NCBI GenBank assembly: GCA_000149265.1
Contig: CH003207.1
Coordinates: forward strand, 16,108 to 80,107
DNA: 64,000 nucleotides
Source: Ciona savignyi
Lineage: Eukaryota > Chordata > Ascidiacea > Phlebobranchia > Cionidae
Direction of reading: 5' to 3'
The notes under the pieces are model-generated. The model did no database searches. It was not told the DNA's origin and saw only the letters and a list, made by a program, of their open reading frames with translations. The position numbers and the translations under genes were made by a program. Shown here one piece after another: positions 11,001-21,833 of this stretch (its first letter is position 1; each line of letters begins with the position of its first letter).

Positions 11001-14000
11001 TTATGATGAAAAGGACCAGACAAAAGGTGACCGCGACATGCCGCGCGACGGGTTTGCGAATTTGCACGTTGGAGCGAAATAGGTTGGCTTGAACCCAGTG
11101 GATTAATATGTTCTACTAAATTAGGGAATGTCTGAATCATATACGATTAATTGTGTGTTAACGCCCCTTGCGTTTCCCTGCTCACAGGTATGCTATTTAG
11201 GTGCCTTGTAACATCACACAAGATTACATGGCGTTAACGTTACTTACCAAAGCATCTGAAATGCGTATAATAGAGACAGTACTTAAATTTTAATGTTTTT
11301 GATAAAATAATGCCCAATGTAAGACCGATGGTAAACCACCAAATAATCCTGATGAACCTCAACTCAGTATTTTCCATATAAGGAGAACGGAGTAGCTTTT
11401 ATCCACGTGGACACGTCACGTGACAATTCACTGAACGCGGTGCGTTACTACCACGTTGACCCAGACAGGGACATCCCCTGCAACAGAATGACCAAATTCG
11501 ACAAGTATCACTCTCGGTTTCTACCCTCGGGGAATTCCCTAAACTACGAAGGCTTCGTTCACTTTACAGAAGATGTTATGAACGGAAGAGTTAAGGTAAT
11601 GAAAAAGAGTTTTAAACAATTGTTTGCATATGTGTTGCATCAGAGCCCCACATTAAGTAGGGTGCTCGATAACCTGAAGTCAGCAGCTCTCAATGCTATG
11701 TATAAAATGCTTGTATTAATTTAAGCAGAATTAAAATACAATCGCACTAAAACAGAATTCAACAGGCCATATTAAAGCAAATAGGGGGGTAAAGTCCTAC
11801 GGTTTTAGCGGAACAGATAAAGATAAAGGCGACAAGCAATTAGTAATCAACCCACGCACCAAGATAACATTGTAACATGTGGGGGCAGTTGGCGGTCGCA
11901 AACCCGATTGAATTATTTTATTCTTAAACATGCAGACCTTATTACGTGGCCGAATAAAAAATAATATGGCTAAGCACAGAACAAAACATCTTTCAAAACC
12001 ATACTGTCGCGTTGCCGAAAGGTTAACGTGGCCGATACGTATACGAAACCCTATATAGGAACGATCTTGATAAAAACCCCAATATGGGCTTAAAATTTAA
12101 CTCTATAAAAAACTTACAGGCAATAGTCTAAAACATATTTAGCCTGAAAACCGATGAGATGTTTCGTGGTTAATTTGCATGAGCTTAATCCCCGTTCTAC
12201 AGAGAAATATTAGAAGCGAAGCTGTTCCTTCTGATTGGAACTCCTATGACGTTAAGACACTGGTCGGTTCGACTTACACTGATTTTGTTAACGACAAGCG
12301 ACGGACCGTGTTTATGATGTATTGTGAGTATTCATGGTGTTTTGTGAGTATTCGTGATGTATTGTGAGTATTCGTGATGTATTGTGAGTATTTGTGATGT
12401 ATTGTGAGTATTCGTGATGTATTGTGAATATTCATGATGTATTGTGATTATTTGTGATGTATTGTGAGTATTTATGATAAATTGTGAGTATTTATGATGT
12501 ATTGTGAGTATTCATGATGAATTGCAAGTATTCATGAAGTATTGTGAGTATTCATGGTGTAGTGTGAGTATTTATGATAAATTGTGAGTATTTATGATGA
12601 ATTGTGAGTATTTATGATGTATTGTGAGTATTCATGATGAATTGTGAGTATTTATGATGTATTGTGAGTATTCGTGATGTATTGTGAGTATTCATGGTGT
12701 ATTGTGAGTATTCATGATGAATTGTGAGTATTCATGGTGTATTGCGAGTATTCATAATGAATTGTAAGTATTCATGATGTATTGTGAGTATTTATGATGT
12801 ATTGTGAGTATTCATGATGAATTGTAAGTATTCATGATGAATTGTAAGTATTCATGATGTATTGTGAGTATTTATGATGAATTGTGAGTATTCATGATGA
12901 ATTGTGAGTATTCATGGTGTATTGCGAGTATTCATAATGAATTGTAAGTATTCATGATGTATTGTGAGTATTCATGATGTATTGTGAGTATTCATGATGA
13001 ATTGTAAGTATTCATGATGTATTGTGAGTATTTATGATGTATTGTGAGTATTCATGATGAATTGTAAGTATTCATGATGTATTGTGAGTATTTATGATGA
13101 ATTGTGAGTATTCATGATGAATTGTAAGTATTCATGATGTATTGTGAGTATTTATGATGAATTGTAAGTATTCATGATGTATTGTGAGTATTCATGATAT
13201 ATTGTGAGTATTCGTGATGTATTGTGAGTATTCATGATATATTGTGAGTATTCGTGGTGTATTGTCAGTATTCGTGATGTATGGTGAGTATTCATGATGT
13301 ATCGTAAGTATTCATTATGAATTGTGAGTATTCGTGATGTATGGTGAGTATTCGTGATGTATTGTGAGTATTCGTAATGAATTATGAGTATTCGTGATGT
13401 TGTGTGAGTATTCATAATGTATTGTGAGTATTCATGATGAATTATGAGTATTCGTGATGTAGTGTGAGTATTCATAATGTATTGTGAGTATTCGTGATGC
13501 ATTGTGAGTATTTATGATGTAGGATAGGATAGATGGTCATGTTTATCCCCGTGAATGGGAAAACCATGTGGATTAACACACGGTCAATCGTCAGATCACC
13601 TCGCGCCTACCGTCGGGTTATCGGAGCTATTGCAGTGTGTCGTGTATGATAGACACGTTCGTTCAATTTGGTATAACTCATTAATCCTCTGGCTTCAGGC
13701 AATGTCCGTAATTGCATTGCTCAAGGACACAACCTACTAGCCAGTTTCGCATCTGCAACCTTTAGATTGAAAAAGGCGACGTACTTACCACTTAAAAATG
13801 GCGACGCATTCAATCACCAGACTAACCGGCCGGACTCTTAGATCTAATATTTTAAACATAGAAACAATATATCATAGATACAAAATTTTAAACATATAAA
13901 AACAGTTTATCACACATAGAAACAATATATCTTAGATTAAATATTTTTAACATAGAAACAATACTTTATAGAAGTAATATTTTTAACATAGAAACAATAC

Positions 14001-15582
14001 TTTATAGAAGTAATATTTTTAACATAGAAACAATATATCATAGACGTTCCGGGCGACCCGGCATGCGAGAAAGCTTTGTCAGTTTTGAACGTTGCCGCCA
14101 AAGACATGAAAACCAATCACACACTGGTGTTTGGGAAGATGGACGTATCGAAAAACGACGGCGAAATAGACGTTCATATTAGCTACCCGAGTTTTAAGAT
14201 GTTTTCGACCGATGGAAAGGTGGGTAATATGACATAATAAGCATAGAAAAGAATGTCATAATTACAGTCGCTTTTAAATATATATGTTTTTGAAATATTT
14301 AATGAAAAAATATTTTTATATATATTTTTTTGTTAAAAAATATTTATTTATTGTATTAATTATTTTTTCCCGAGTATGAATCATTTAAATAAAATCTGAA
14401 TTATTTTCACAACGATTCATGTTTTATGACGTCATCCAGGCGAAGCAGTATAAACCTAAAGGTGACGTCACCGACCAAGGAATCAAGAGCTTTATTGTGA
14501 CAAATGGCGCATCTAGTGTACAGGTAAGAAGGATATTTATACGTCAACAGTTATCTTCACAACTATTGGAACGTGATATTCACGTTTATCCCCATGAGTG
14601 GGAAAACTGAATTGAAGGAACGTTTAATCATACACAACACACTGCAATAGCTCCGATAATCTGACGGTTGCGAATGGGAAAACGTTGGTCACCAAAACCA
14701 TTTTTATACAGAGATCGATGTATGAATCGGTAAACGTATCGGCCAAACGACCTAGAACGATTAACGCGACCGATACATATGCAGTANNNNNNNNNNNNNN
14801 NNNNNNNNNNNNNNNNNNNNNNNNNNNNNNNNNNNNNNNNNNNNNNNNNNNNNNNNNNNNNNNNNNNNNNNNNNNNNNNNNNNNNNACGACTTCAAGTGG
14901 CACGATGACCTACATCCGGTTGATGACGTCAAAGACGAGCAGGAGAGAAGAGATAGATGGAGCAAAGAAGAGAAAGAGATGTTAGAGAAGTCAGTGGAGC
15001 ATCACGTTCGTAAGTTGGTTGTTTTAAGTTTTATTTTTAAGTTAAGTATCGAACACATTACCTCGTTGCTGTGACTATTTTGTGCGGTTTTGATATATGT
15101 ATCGATAGAGTTAACCATTCGGCCATATGTTTTTTATGTTTTTATTTATTTTTTTGTATCGGGCAAGTTTTAAACCTATAATTTTGTTACTAACACTGTT
15201 TTTGTATGAAATTGGTACATATTTCCTCTTTTCTTTTTGTATATTACGGAGGTTTGGCCTATATTTTCCTGATCCTGTGCTGTGATTTGTTTTAGTTGTT
15301 GCTATTTAGAACTTAAAAATCCATAAACTAAATTATAAAACTAATTTATTTTTGGACCAATTTTAAACTACTAATATGCTAATAAAAAGGAAACTAAAAT
15401 AATTTCAAATTCTGACCAAATCTCGTCCACCTACAGCGGAGGAGCCGCATGATAGCGAACATCATAAAGAAGTTCATCCTCTTGCTCATCTTGATCCGGA
15501 AGAAAGGGAGCCGGAGCTGATGGACCCGAAGAAACACGCCGACTTCGAGCATCACGACTTCCACCATTCCTATGAATTCTAA
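8051..15582 (+). CDS. PDI-like protein lacking both CXXC sites, 12 exons
   Basis: Exons: 8051-8216, 8750-8947, 9467-9597, 9860-10015, 10462-10632, 10854-10979, 11383-11595, 12203-12323, 14044-14219, 14440-14523, 14887(or in the gap)-15009, 15437-15582. All visible phases agree, giving about 600 residues. A signal peptide (MNRFLLLVFCLCS) is followed by an a-b-b'-a' thioredoxin-fold layout. Supports: PVHQVPALRMFKNG in domain a, NGVAFIHVDTSRDN in b', SEAVPSDWNSYDVKTLVGS opening a'. Where PDI has its catalytic CXXC, the spliced protein reads VYYYGNNKESK in a and MMYYVPGDPACEK in a'. The tail is acidic and histidine-rich and ends HHSYEF, perhaps a variant ER-retrieval end. It is likely an ER or secretory chaperone of PDILT/calsequestrin character without redox activity. 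A 100-N gap may hide coding sequence. Confidence 0.82.
8235..8480 (-). repeat. SINE in intron 1 of PDI-like gene
   Basis: Begins 19 bases after the exon 1 donor with the tail 'cttatccccgtgaacgagca' and reaches the head 'cggctgaaaggcgatgcatt'. Confidence 0.75.
8510..8735 (-). repeat. Second SINE in intron 1 of PDI-like gene
   Basis: Tail lost; middle and head present ('cggctgagaggcgatgcact'). It ends 15 bases before the exon 2 acceptor. Confidence 0.75.
9045..9240 (-). repeat. SINE fragment in intron 2 of PDI-like gene
   Basis: Tail and middle present ('cgcccaccgtcgggttaccg'). The tRNA head is lost. Confidence 0.75.
9760..9832 (+). repeat. tRNA-like sequence, variant SINE head
   Basis: 'gttagctcatttgatatgga' resembles a box A and 'gttgttagttcgaaaccggc' a box B at tRNA spacing. 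It lacks the usual SINE body and lies in intron 3 of the PDI-like gene. Confidence 0.35.
10199..10440 (+). repeat. Two SINE tail-half fragments
   Basis: 10199-10305 and 10340-10440 both carry the 'cccgacggtgggcgcaaggt'-type middle and the 'ttttcccatt' tail, in direct repeat. The second ends about 20 bases before the exon 5 acceptor of the PDI-like gene. Confidence 0.7.
11085..11195 (+). repeat. SINE fragment in intron 6 of PDI-like gene
   Basis: Contains 'gaacccagtggattaatatg' and the tail 'cgtttccctgctcacagg', with an internal deletion between them. Confidence 0.65.
12308..13520 (+). repeat. 20-bp minisatellite built from a 5' splice site
   Basis: About sixty head-to-tail 20-bp units with consensus 'attgtgagtattcatgatgt'. 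The array starts inside exon 8 of the PDI-like gene: the exon end ATGATGTATT and its donor gtgagtatt are the first unit. Almost every later unit keeps GTGAGT or GTAAGT, both strong donors. The register is exact from 12361 to 13500 (57 units) with point variants only (gtgagt/gtaagt, cat/cgt/tat, atgt/atga). Reading on through the array meets a stop after two units. Confidence 0.95.
13519..13832 (-). repeat. SINE abutting the splice-site minisatellite
   Basis: Full copy: the tail 'aggataggatagatggtcat' joins directly to the last 20-bp unit. The head is followed by a second partial head ('aaaaatggcgacgcattcaa'), ending in 'ccagactaaccggcc'. Confidence 0.8.
13848..14043 (+). repeat. Degenerate tandem repeat next to exon 9
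   Basis: Roughly 33-38-bp units around 'taacatagaaacaata' are repeated at least five times. The last unit supplies the acceptor 'tatcatag' of PDI-like exon 9. Confidence 0.75.
14568..14690. repeat. Rearranged SINE fragment beside the gap
   Basis: A reverse tail ('gatattcacgtttatcccca') is fused to a forward middle ('acaacacactgcaatagctc'). The sequence then continues toward the run of N. Confidence 0.55.
14787..14886. other. Assembly gap (100 N)
   Basis: Exactly 100 N between PDI-like exon 10 and the visible part of exon 11. The real length is unknown. The 5' end of exon 11, and perhaps another exon, may be hidden. Confidence 0.95.
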
Positions 15583-15789
15583 TCCGCGATTTTCGCGACT
15601 TTCGCCGACGGTTTAGATCGCTCTGAATCGATTGAGGACTTCATATACTCCCCACAAATGGATTTTAATTGTTCGACTGTCAACTTTACGCCGTTCGGTG
15701 AAATTTTTCGAAACTTTAAACTTGAACTCCGTTGTTTCGCCGCTAGGTAGCGTTACAGAGCTAGTGACGTCACTCATATTTTTACGCGC

Positions 15790-15797
15790 TAAATAAA
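15790..15797 (+). terminator. Polyadenylation signal of PDI-like gene
   Basis: 'aaataaaatc' lies about 210 bases after the stop codon at 15582. It is the first AATAAA after the gene. Confidence 0.5.
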
Positions 15798-15839
15798 ATC
15801 TGGTAGAAAGGGTTTCAACATTATTTCCTCAAAGAGAGA

Positions 15840-16880
15840 CTATTTTTGAAAAATCAATTGTCTCAAAGCGTTTGACAATTCGAACATTCCACCGGAGCGA
15901 TGATTATCACTATGACGACATAATATAGCGCGAAGAGCAGGCGCCGAACTGCCATAAACGGACAGCCAGCTCGATATACCGGGCAAGTCGAACCAAATAA
16001 GTTGATAAACCGAAGTTTAAAAGTATTTTTTGTTTGTTTGGTGCCTTTAGTTAATTGGATAAAAATAATGAAATAGGAAAGAGGTCGGCAACCCCTGGGA
16101 CGCGTGCTACAATAAGTTTGTTTATGGCCTGCCGTGTGATTGGACGCGCGCGCAAAATCCATACTATAAGCATGTGCAAACTTAAACTGTCTATAGTATG
16201 TCCAAAAAACTAACGTATATCATGCATTAAGGTTTAGTACAAACAAAAATGAATATTGGAAGAGACCAGGGACTAGTAGTGAATTCGCGGCTTGTGTAGT
16301 ATCTTTTTGCGCATTATATTAAGTGTTGTTAAAATTGTGGAAATAAGACATTAATGGATACACAGCTGTGCTTGTTCCAAAATCTTTGCCCTAAATCCTT
16401 CTGGCCTGTCAAACAGCTTTAATATCCGCACCGATCTTTCCTATTATCCTTTCCACATTAATTCCATAGATGGAACTGACTTGTTTCCTTTCCGGGCATG
16501 TCTAATCAATCATTTGAGCTGTATGTATTGTATCATATTAGATTATAATCTAAGCATAAACAGTTTTTAAAAAGTCGGATTGCGAGTTCTTGAAGTTTTT
16601 CCTGAGGACTGTTAGTTGGAAATCGCAAGGACAAATCTATTGCCAGTAATAGGCGAAAATACGCACAAAAACTAAAACCCAAAGGTTGTAATATAGCCAG
16701 GTGGTTACTAAGTAAATTCTAGACTTAATTTCATTTACAGTTAAATTTGTGGTCGTTATATGTAGCCCATATTGATAACTTATAATGTGAACATTAATAA
16801 TAATCAATAGCCTACTGACCAGTTGACCAAACAATTCAAGACATATATGTTATGTATAAACCTTTCCGTTCTTTCCGTTT
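15840..16880. other. Intergenic spacer
   Basis: No supportable gene. 16082-16112 ('aggtcggcaacccctgggac') resembles one end of a hAT-type MITE, but no partner end is evident. The minus-strand ORFs here have no motifs and no splice context. Confidence 0.45.
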
Positions 16881-17095
16881 AGGATAGGTTAGGATATTCA
16901 TATTTATCCCCGTGGATAGGAAAACCAAGGGGGTTAACACACGGGCAATCGTCAGATTACCTCGCGCCCACCGTCGGGTTACCGGAGCTATTGCAGTGTG
17001 GTTGTATGATTCACACGTTCCTTTAATTTAGTAGAACCCATTAATCCGCTGGGTTCAGGCAATGTCCGCTAAGTGTCTTGCCCAAGGACAACAAT
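16881..17095 (-). repeat. SINE, well conserved
   Basis: Tail 'ggataggttaggatattcat' with the GGATA-type terminal repeat, then a nearly consensus body to 'gtcttgcccaaggacaa'. The head is missing. Confidence 0.85.
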
Positions 17096-17507
17096 ATTCG
17101 AAAGTTCACCCCAAAGTTAATTTGGTCTATGATAGCTAAGACTAATTTCTATATGAATATCAAAAGAAAAACCGGCAGGTTTGTGGTGAATCGCTGGTTT
17201 GATTTGTGAACATTAATCGTTTTTATATAATTTTTGCTTATGTGCCATGTTAACGTGTTAACTACTAGAAAACCATTTGCGTCGTATTTACGACCCATTG
17301 CAGTAAGTTTAGTTGGTGAAATGTCCGCTGTTTTTATTACAAACGCGACCCATTTCAAATAGTTAAAATAGCCGTCCACACCTTATTTGTCCCCGTGACC
17401 TATATTTATTTGGTATAAATTGTCGTGATTTTATGAACAAAAAACAACCAGCAAAATGAACTAACGTACATAAAAACATGAAGTTGCAGTGTGATTCATA
17501 CATGTAG

Positions 17508-18120
17508 TTATGGGTCCCATTTGAAAAATTGGGACAAATATTGATTTTGTCCGTTATTTTTTCGTTTTTTTCTTTATTTTTCGTCAAACGCTTGACAGAC
17601 ATGGCATGTCGCCCCAACATCTACCAGAAGGAATAATGGAATCGTAATAAAACTTGGCCATTCGTTAGACAACATGGTCTTAATATGCAGAAACCAAAAT
17701 TTTTATGAAAAAATTGCGCTTTTTGTGGCATACCGCTTGAACGGCTGCTCCAATTTATATAAGATTGGGTGGAATGTAAGTACATTAGTCACTGATTTAT
17801 CACTTAAAAGAAATAAAAAATTTACTTAGGCAAAAACCCCAAAAAATCGATTTTGTTCTGAAATTATGATTGTGACAGGCATGCCATGTCGCCCCAACAT
17901 CTACCAAAAAGAGTAATGAAATCGCAATGAAAATTGGTCATTTGTAAGACAACTTGATCTAAATATGCAGAAACCAAAAATTTGGGTAATAAATCTGGGG
18001 GAATTCCCCTCAGACGTTAAAAATCAAAACGTTTTTTTTCTAATAAATTAGATTTTGTGGCCATAGCGCTTGTTGTTAAAACATTAGACACTTTAAACAA
18101 TTTAAAAAAGAAAACATTTA
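17508..18120. repeat. Left arm of foldback-like element
   Basis: Starts 'tatgggtcccatttgaaaaa' and contains two copies of a unit with 'catgtcgccccaacatctac' (17593 and 17875, period 282). Every part recurs inverted in the right arm at 18620-21425, including the outermost 40 bases. Confidence 0.75.
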
Positions 18121-18222
18121 ATTAGGTTAATTTCACGTCAAGAATATTGTGCAACAAAGCATTTACAGAAAATTTAACTGAACACCATTGCCAAATGATT
18201 CAAAATACTAAACCCAAAACGT

Positions 18223-18415
18223 TTAATAATTCCACGAACCGTGAAAAATAGGGCAATCTGCTACGCTGCATGTCATAGAATCGACCGAGTGACCAACACA
18301 ATCTTCGCTGACAACCGAATCTTCCGTGTTTTCAATGCATTGACGCGTACGTCTAGTAATCCCACTTCCACAAGTTACTGAACATGCGCTCCATGCTTGC
18401 CAACTCGACCAAGAA
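18223..18415 (-). CDS. TSP1-domain exon of lectin copy A
   Basis: Thrombospondin type 1 repeat: SSWSSWQAWSACSVTCGSG, then TRRTRQC and paired cysteines, ending CPIFHGSWNY and a stop at 18223. It is the clear paralogue of the TSP1 exon at 24115-24288 (+). It probably belongs to the minus-strand H-type lectin gene whose first exons lie at 22216-21834, 3.4 kb away. The 5' junction (ctctag|TTCTTGG) has one base fewer than its paralogue, so the phase does not match exon 2 and the join is doubtful. No fibrinogen exons follow on this strand. Confidence 0.65.
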
Positions 18416-18619
18416 CTAGAGAGTGTCAACCACCTGTTTAACCACCACTATTTGTAAAACACATGTTGTATGCCATATATTTATGCTACAGGGTCCCTTG
18501 TAACCACAACTTGTATTTTATACACTGAATATATAGTTTGTTTCTGCAAGCATAAACGCATGGGTCCCATAGTTATCAAACCAAATTTCTTTTTCATGTG
18601 TAGTTAAAAAAAGAATAAA

Positions 18620-21347
18620 CGTCTTAAATTTACGAACATTTTCACCACAAATGTTTTAAATTAAACCGTCGTTTCAAGCGCCGGAGTGAAATGAAGCTAA
18701 ATTGCCAAAACAGCCCGATTTAGTTTTTCATGGTATCAGGGAATTTCTAGGTTTAGTAGATAAGTTTCTGTTTTTACATATGTGGGTCATGTTATGTAAC
18801 AATTCTTAAAGTTTTAATCTAATTTGTAGACTCCTTGTTGGAGATGTCAGTGCGATATGGCATGCCTGTCACAATCTTAATTCAGGAACATAACTTTGTT
18901 TTTAACGTAATTACCCTAAGTAAATGTTTTTTTCTTCTTTTAATTGGCACATACTGTCTAATGGTCTAACATTTCACCAAATCTAAATATAGTTAGAGCA
19001 GCCGTTTAAGCGCTATATGCCCCAAAAAGCTAATTTATTGCACAAAAAACATTTTGGATTTTACTAGGGATGCACAATATAGGATAGTTAGGTATTCTAG
19101 AATATTCTAGAATAATATATTTCGAATCTAGAATTTCGAATCCTATTCTAGAATGTTTTACCATGTATTTAAATTTGCTATGATGTGCATATATTTTCTC
19201 ATTTATAGTGAATTAGCCATGTGCTTTTAAACTGTGATGAGAGCAATTTATGTAGTCAAACAATATTTTACCATTACATATTTTTTTAATCATATGTAAC
19301 ATCTCTAAACACTATCTGCCATGAGGGAGGATAATAGACTAGTAGGTTGTTGTTGAAATGAATGGCTAAAAAAGGCTCCCAAACACCAGACAAATTTTAT
19401 TTCACCAGTTTGGTATCAAGACTAGCTATTAATGCCCTTGTACAACTAAACATTAATTTACTATTTAACACAGTTATACCTAGGCAAAAGTATAATAAAT
19501 TAATCACTGCAAAATCACCTAACTAAATAATACATAGGATATCATTCATTGTGTTTATTGAAAACATAGTTGTTTAAGTGAAATATATATTTATATTGCA
19601 AATACTAACGTGTTTAGTCTGTAAATAACTCTTCCGCCTTTGGAATAATTGCGTCATATTTAAAGGTGCGATAAACCACGTGATTCCAGCATGGCGAACG
19701 TGACCTACTTTCTTTGTGCGTGCGTTCGTTTTAAGCGCGTCTGTCCACGATGCACGTGTATGGGACAACTGATAAGATAATGTTGTTGTGCTTTGATGCA
19801 AGTTGTATTTTCGAGCTACCGCTTTAGAAAATGTTCGGACGCTTTCGCACGATAGATGCACTTTCGGTATGGAGAAACGCATTACGGGTATTACAATGAA
19901 GAAGCCATTTTACAATTTTGAGATTACGAATTTACTTCAATGACGATTAACCAAAAGTTTCTTATCATTGTTATCTACTGTCGCACGCTTGTTGAAACGA
20001 TACGCTGACGTCTGCATAATCGGCATCACGCGTGTTGTTGCGCGTTGGATCGCAGCCAATATTTTACGTTTTTAATTTCGAATCCTAACTATTCTTATTA
20101 AATTGCTTGTAAAGATTCGAATCCCTAGAGATTCGAATCTCAAAGATTCGAAATTCTATATTGTGCATCCCTAGATTTTACCGTCATAGGGGAATTCCCC
20201 TAGATTCATTACCCAAAATTTAGATTTCCGCATATCTAGACCATGTTCTCGTACAAATGTCAAATTTTTTCTGCGATTCCATTACTACTTTTGGTAGATG
20301 TCGGGGCGACATAGCATGCTTGTCACAATCATGATTTGGGAACAAAATCCTATTTTTAAGGTATTTCCCTATAGGTAATTTTTTTATTTTTTCTAGGTGA
20401 TAAATCAGTGACTAATGCACTTACATTTTAAAAAATCTGATTCTAATTGTAACAGCCGTTCAAGCGCTATGCCCAAAAAAGGCAAATTTTTTAGAAAAAA
20501 TACCGTTTTGTTTTGTAACGACCCAGGGGAATTCCCCCGGATTTATCACCGGAAATTTGGGTTTCTGTATATCTAGACCATGTTGTCTAACAAATACGAA
20601 AGTTTCATTGCGATTCCATTTTTCCTTCTGGTAGATGTCGGGGCGACATGGCGTGCTTGTCACAATCATGATTTGAGAACAAAACTTATTGTTTAGGGTA
20701 TTTCCCTAGGTAATTTTTTTATTTCTTTTAAGTGTTAAATCAGTTTCTAATGCACTTACATTTTACCAAATCTGATTCAAATTGGTGCTGTCGTTTAATC
20801 GCTATACCCAAAAAAAGCTAGTTTTTTAGAAAAAAATACCGTTTTGTTTTGTAACGTTCCAGGGGAATTCCCCTGGATTTATCACCCAAAATGTTGGTTT
20901 CTGTATATCTAGACCATGTTGTCTAACAAATAGTAAAGTTTTATTGCGATTTCATTTTTCCTTCTGGTAGATGTTGGGGCGACATGGCGTGCTTGTCACA
21001 ATCATGATTTGAGAACAAAATCCTATTGTTTAGGTTATTCTCCCTAGGTAATTTTTTTATTTCTTCTTAGTGTTAAATCAGTTACTAATGCACTTACATT
21101 TCACCAAATCTTATTCAAATTGGTGCTGTCGTTTAAGCGCTATGCTCAAAAAAGCGAGTTTTTTAGAAAAAAAATACCGTTTTGGTTTTGAACGTCCCAG
21201 GGGAATTCCCCTGGTTTTATCTCCCCAAATTTTGGTTTCTGTTCATCTAGAACATGTTGTCTAAAATATGGCGAAGTCTCATTGCGATTCCGTTATTCGT
21301 TCTGGTAGATGTCGGGGCGACATGCCATGCCTGTCAAGCGTTTGACG

Positions 21348-21378
<31 letters not shown>

Positions 21379-21425
21379 CGGACAAAAACAATATGTGTCC
21401 CAATTTTTCAAATGGGACCCATATA
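18620..21425. repeat. Right arm: 337-bp tandem array, inverted to the left arm
   Basis: Direct repeats of about 337 bp, marked by 'ggtagatgtcggggcgacat'-like cores at 18839, 20293, 20630, 20966 and 21304, with 'aggggaattccc' inside each unit. A hAT element splits one unit; removing it restores 337. The outer end mirrors 17508 ('caatttttcaaatgggaccc'). This matches the structure of foldback/TU elements, whose inverted arms are made of tandem subrepeats. Confidence 0.8.
19065..20173. mobile_element. Non-autonomous hAT element with 8-bp TSD
   Basis: Terminal inverted repeats 'tagggatgcacaatata' (left) and its complement (right). It is flanked by perfect 8-bp duplications gattttac (19057-19064 and 20174-20181). 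Just inside both ends are A/T-rich stretches rich in attctagaat and attcgaat. A 102-codon minus-strand ORF (19574-19882) has no transposase motif that I recognise. Confidence 0.85.
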
Positions 21426-21833
21426 AAGCTGTAAGATTGGTTTGTATATGTTTTGTCACGCCCGTTATTTCCCCAGAAATCGTTTTTGGTCCTCCAATTG
21501 CCTTGCAAGGACTCAACTGACCAACTACCTGCCAACTTAAAAAATCCGAAACCCTTTGGCTGAAAATACTTGTGTTATACATATCAAATATGATGTATAG
21601 GAAACATGAATGCTGGTTGTGGTTGTGCAATTTGTTCGGTATATAAAACAAATAACCTTTAAATAAAAGTAATAACTTTAATTCAAACCAAGCGTTTGGA
21701 AAATTACAGACAATCATCAGTCTTTTCGATAATACGTTATGTATTTTTCCTACAAGAAACACATTGTCACACATCATGTCCAGTGTTTATTGGTTATTAG
21801 CTGTGCCTAGGTTTTACAATTTTAATTACTAAC

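Noticed and set aside
13152..13502. 116-codon minus-strand ORF of HEYSQYIMNT-type repeats
   Set aside because: Translation of the 20-bp minisatellite, which happens to lack stops in this frame.
12308..13520. CRISPR-like array
   Set aside because: Repeats are contiguous 20-bp units without unique spacers, in an animal intron. It is a minisatellite.
14624..15074. ORFs crossing the run of N
   Set aside because: Only the part at 14887-15009 is supported, as PDI-like exon 11. The rest is SINE or unknown sequence.
19574..19882. 102-codon ORF inside the hAT element
   Set aside because: No BED finger, hATC or other transposase motif seen, and no related ORF in the second element at 63176.
21254..21777. 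ORFs around 21.3-21.8 kb on both strands
   Set aside because: They run through the A-homopolymer and the repeat-array end; no motif and no splice support.
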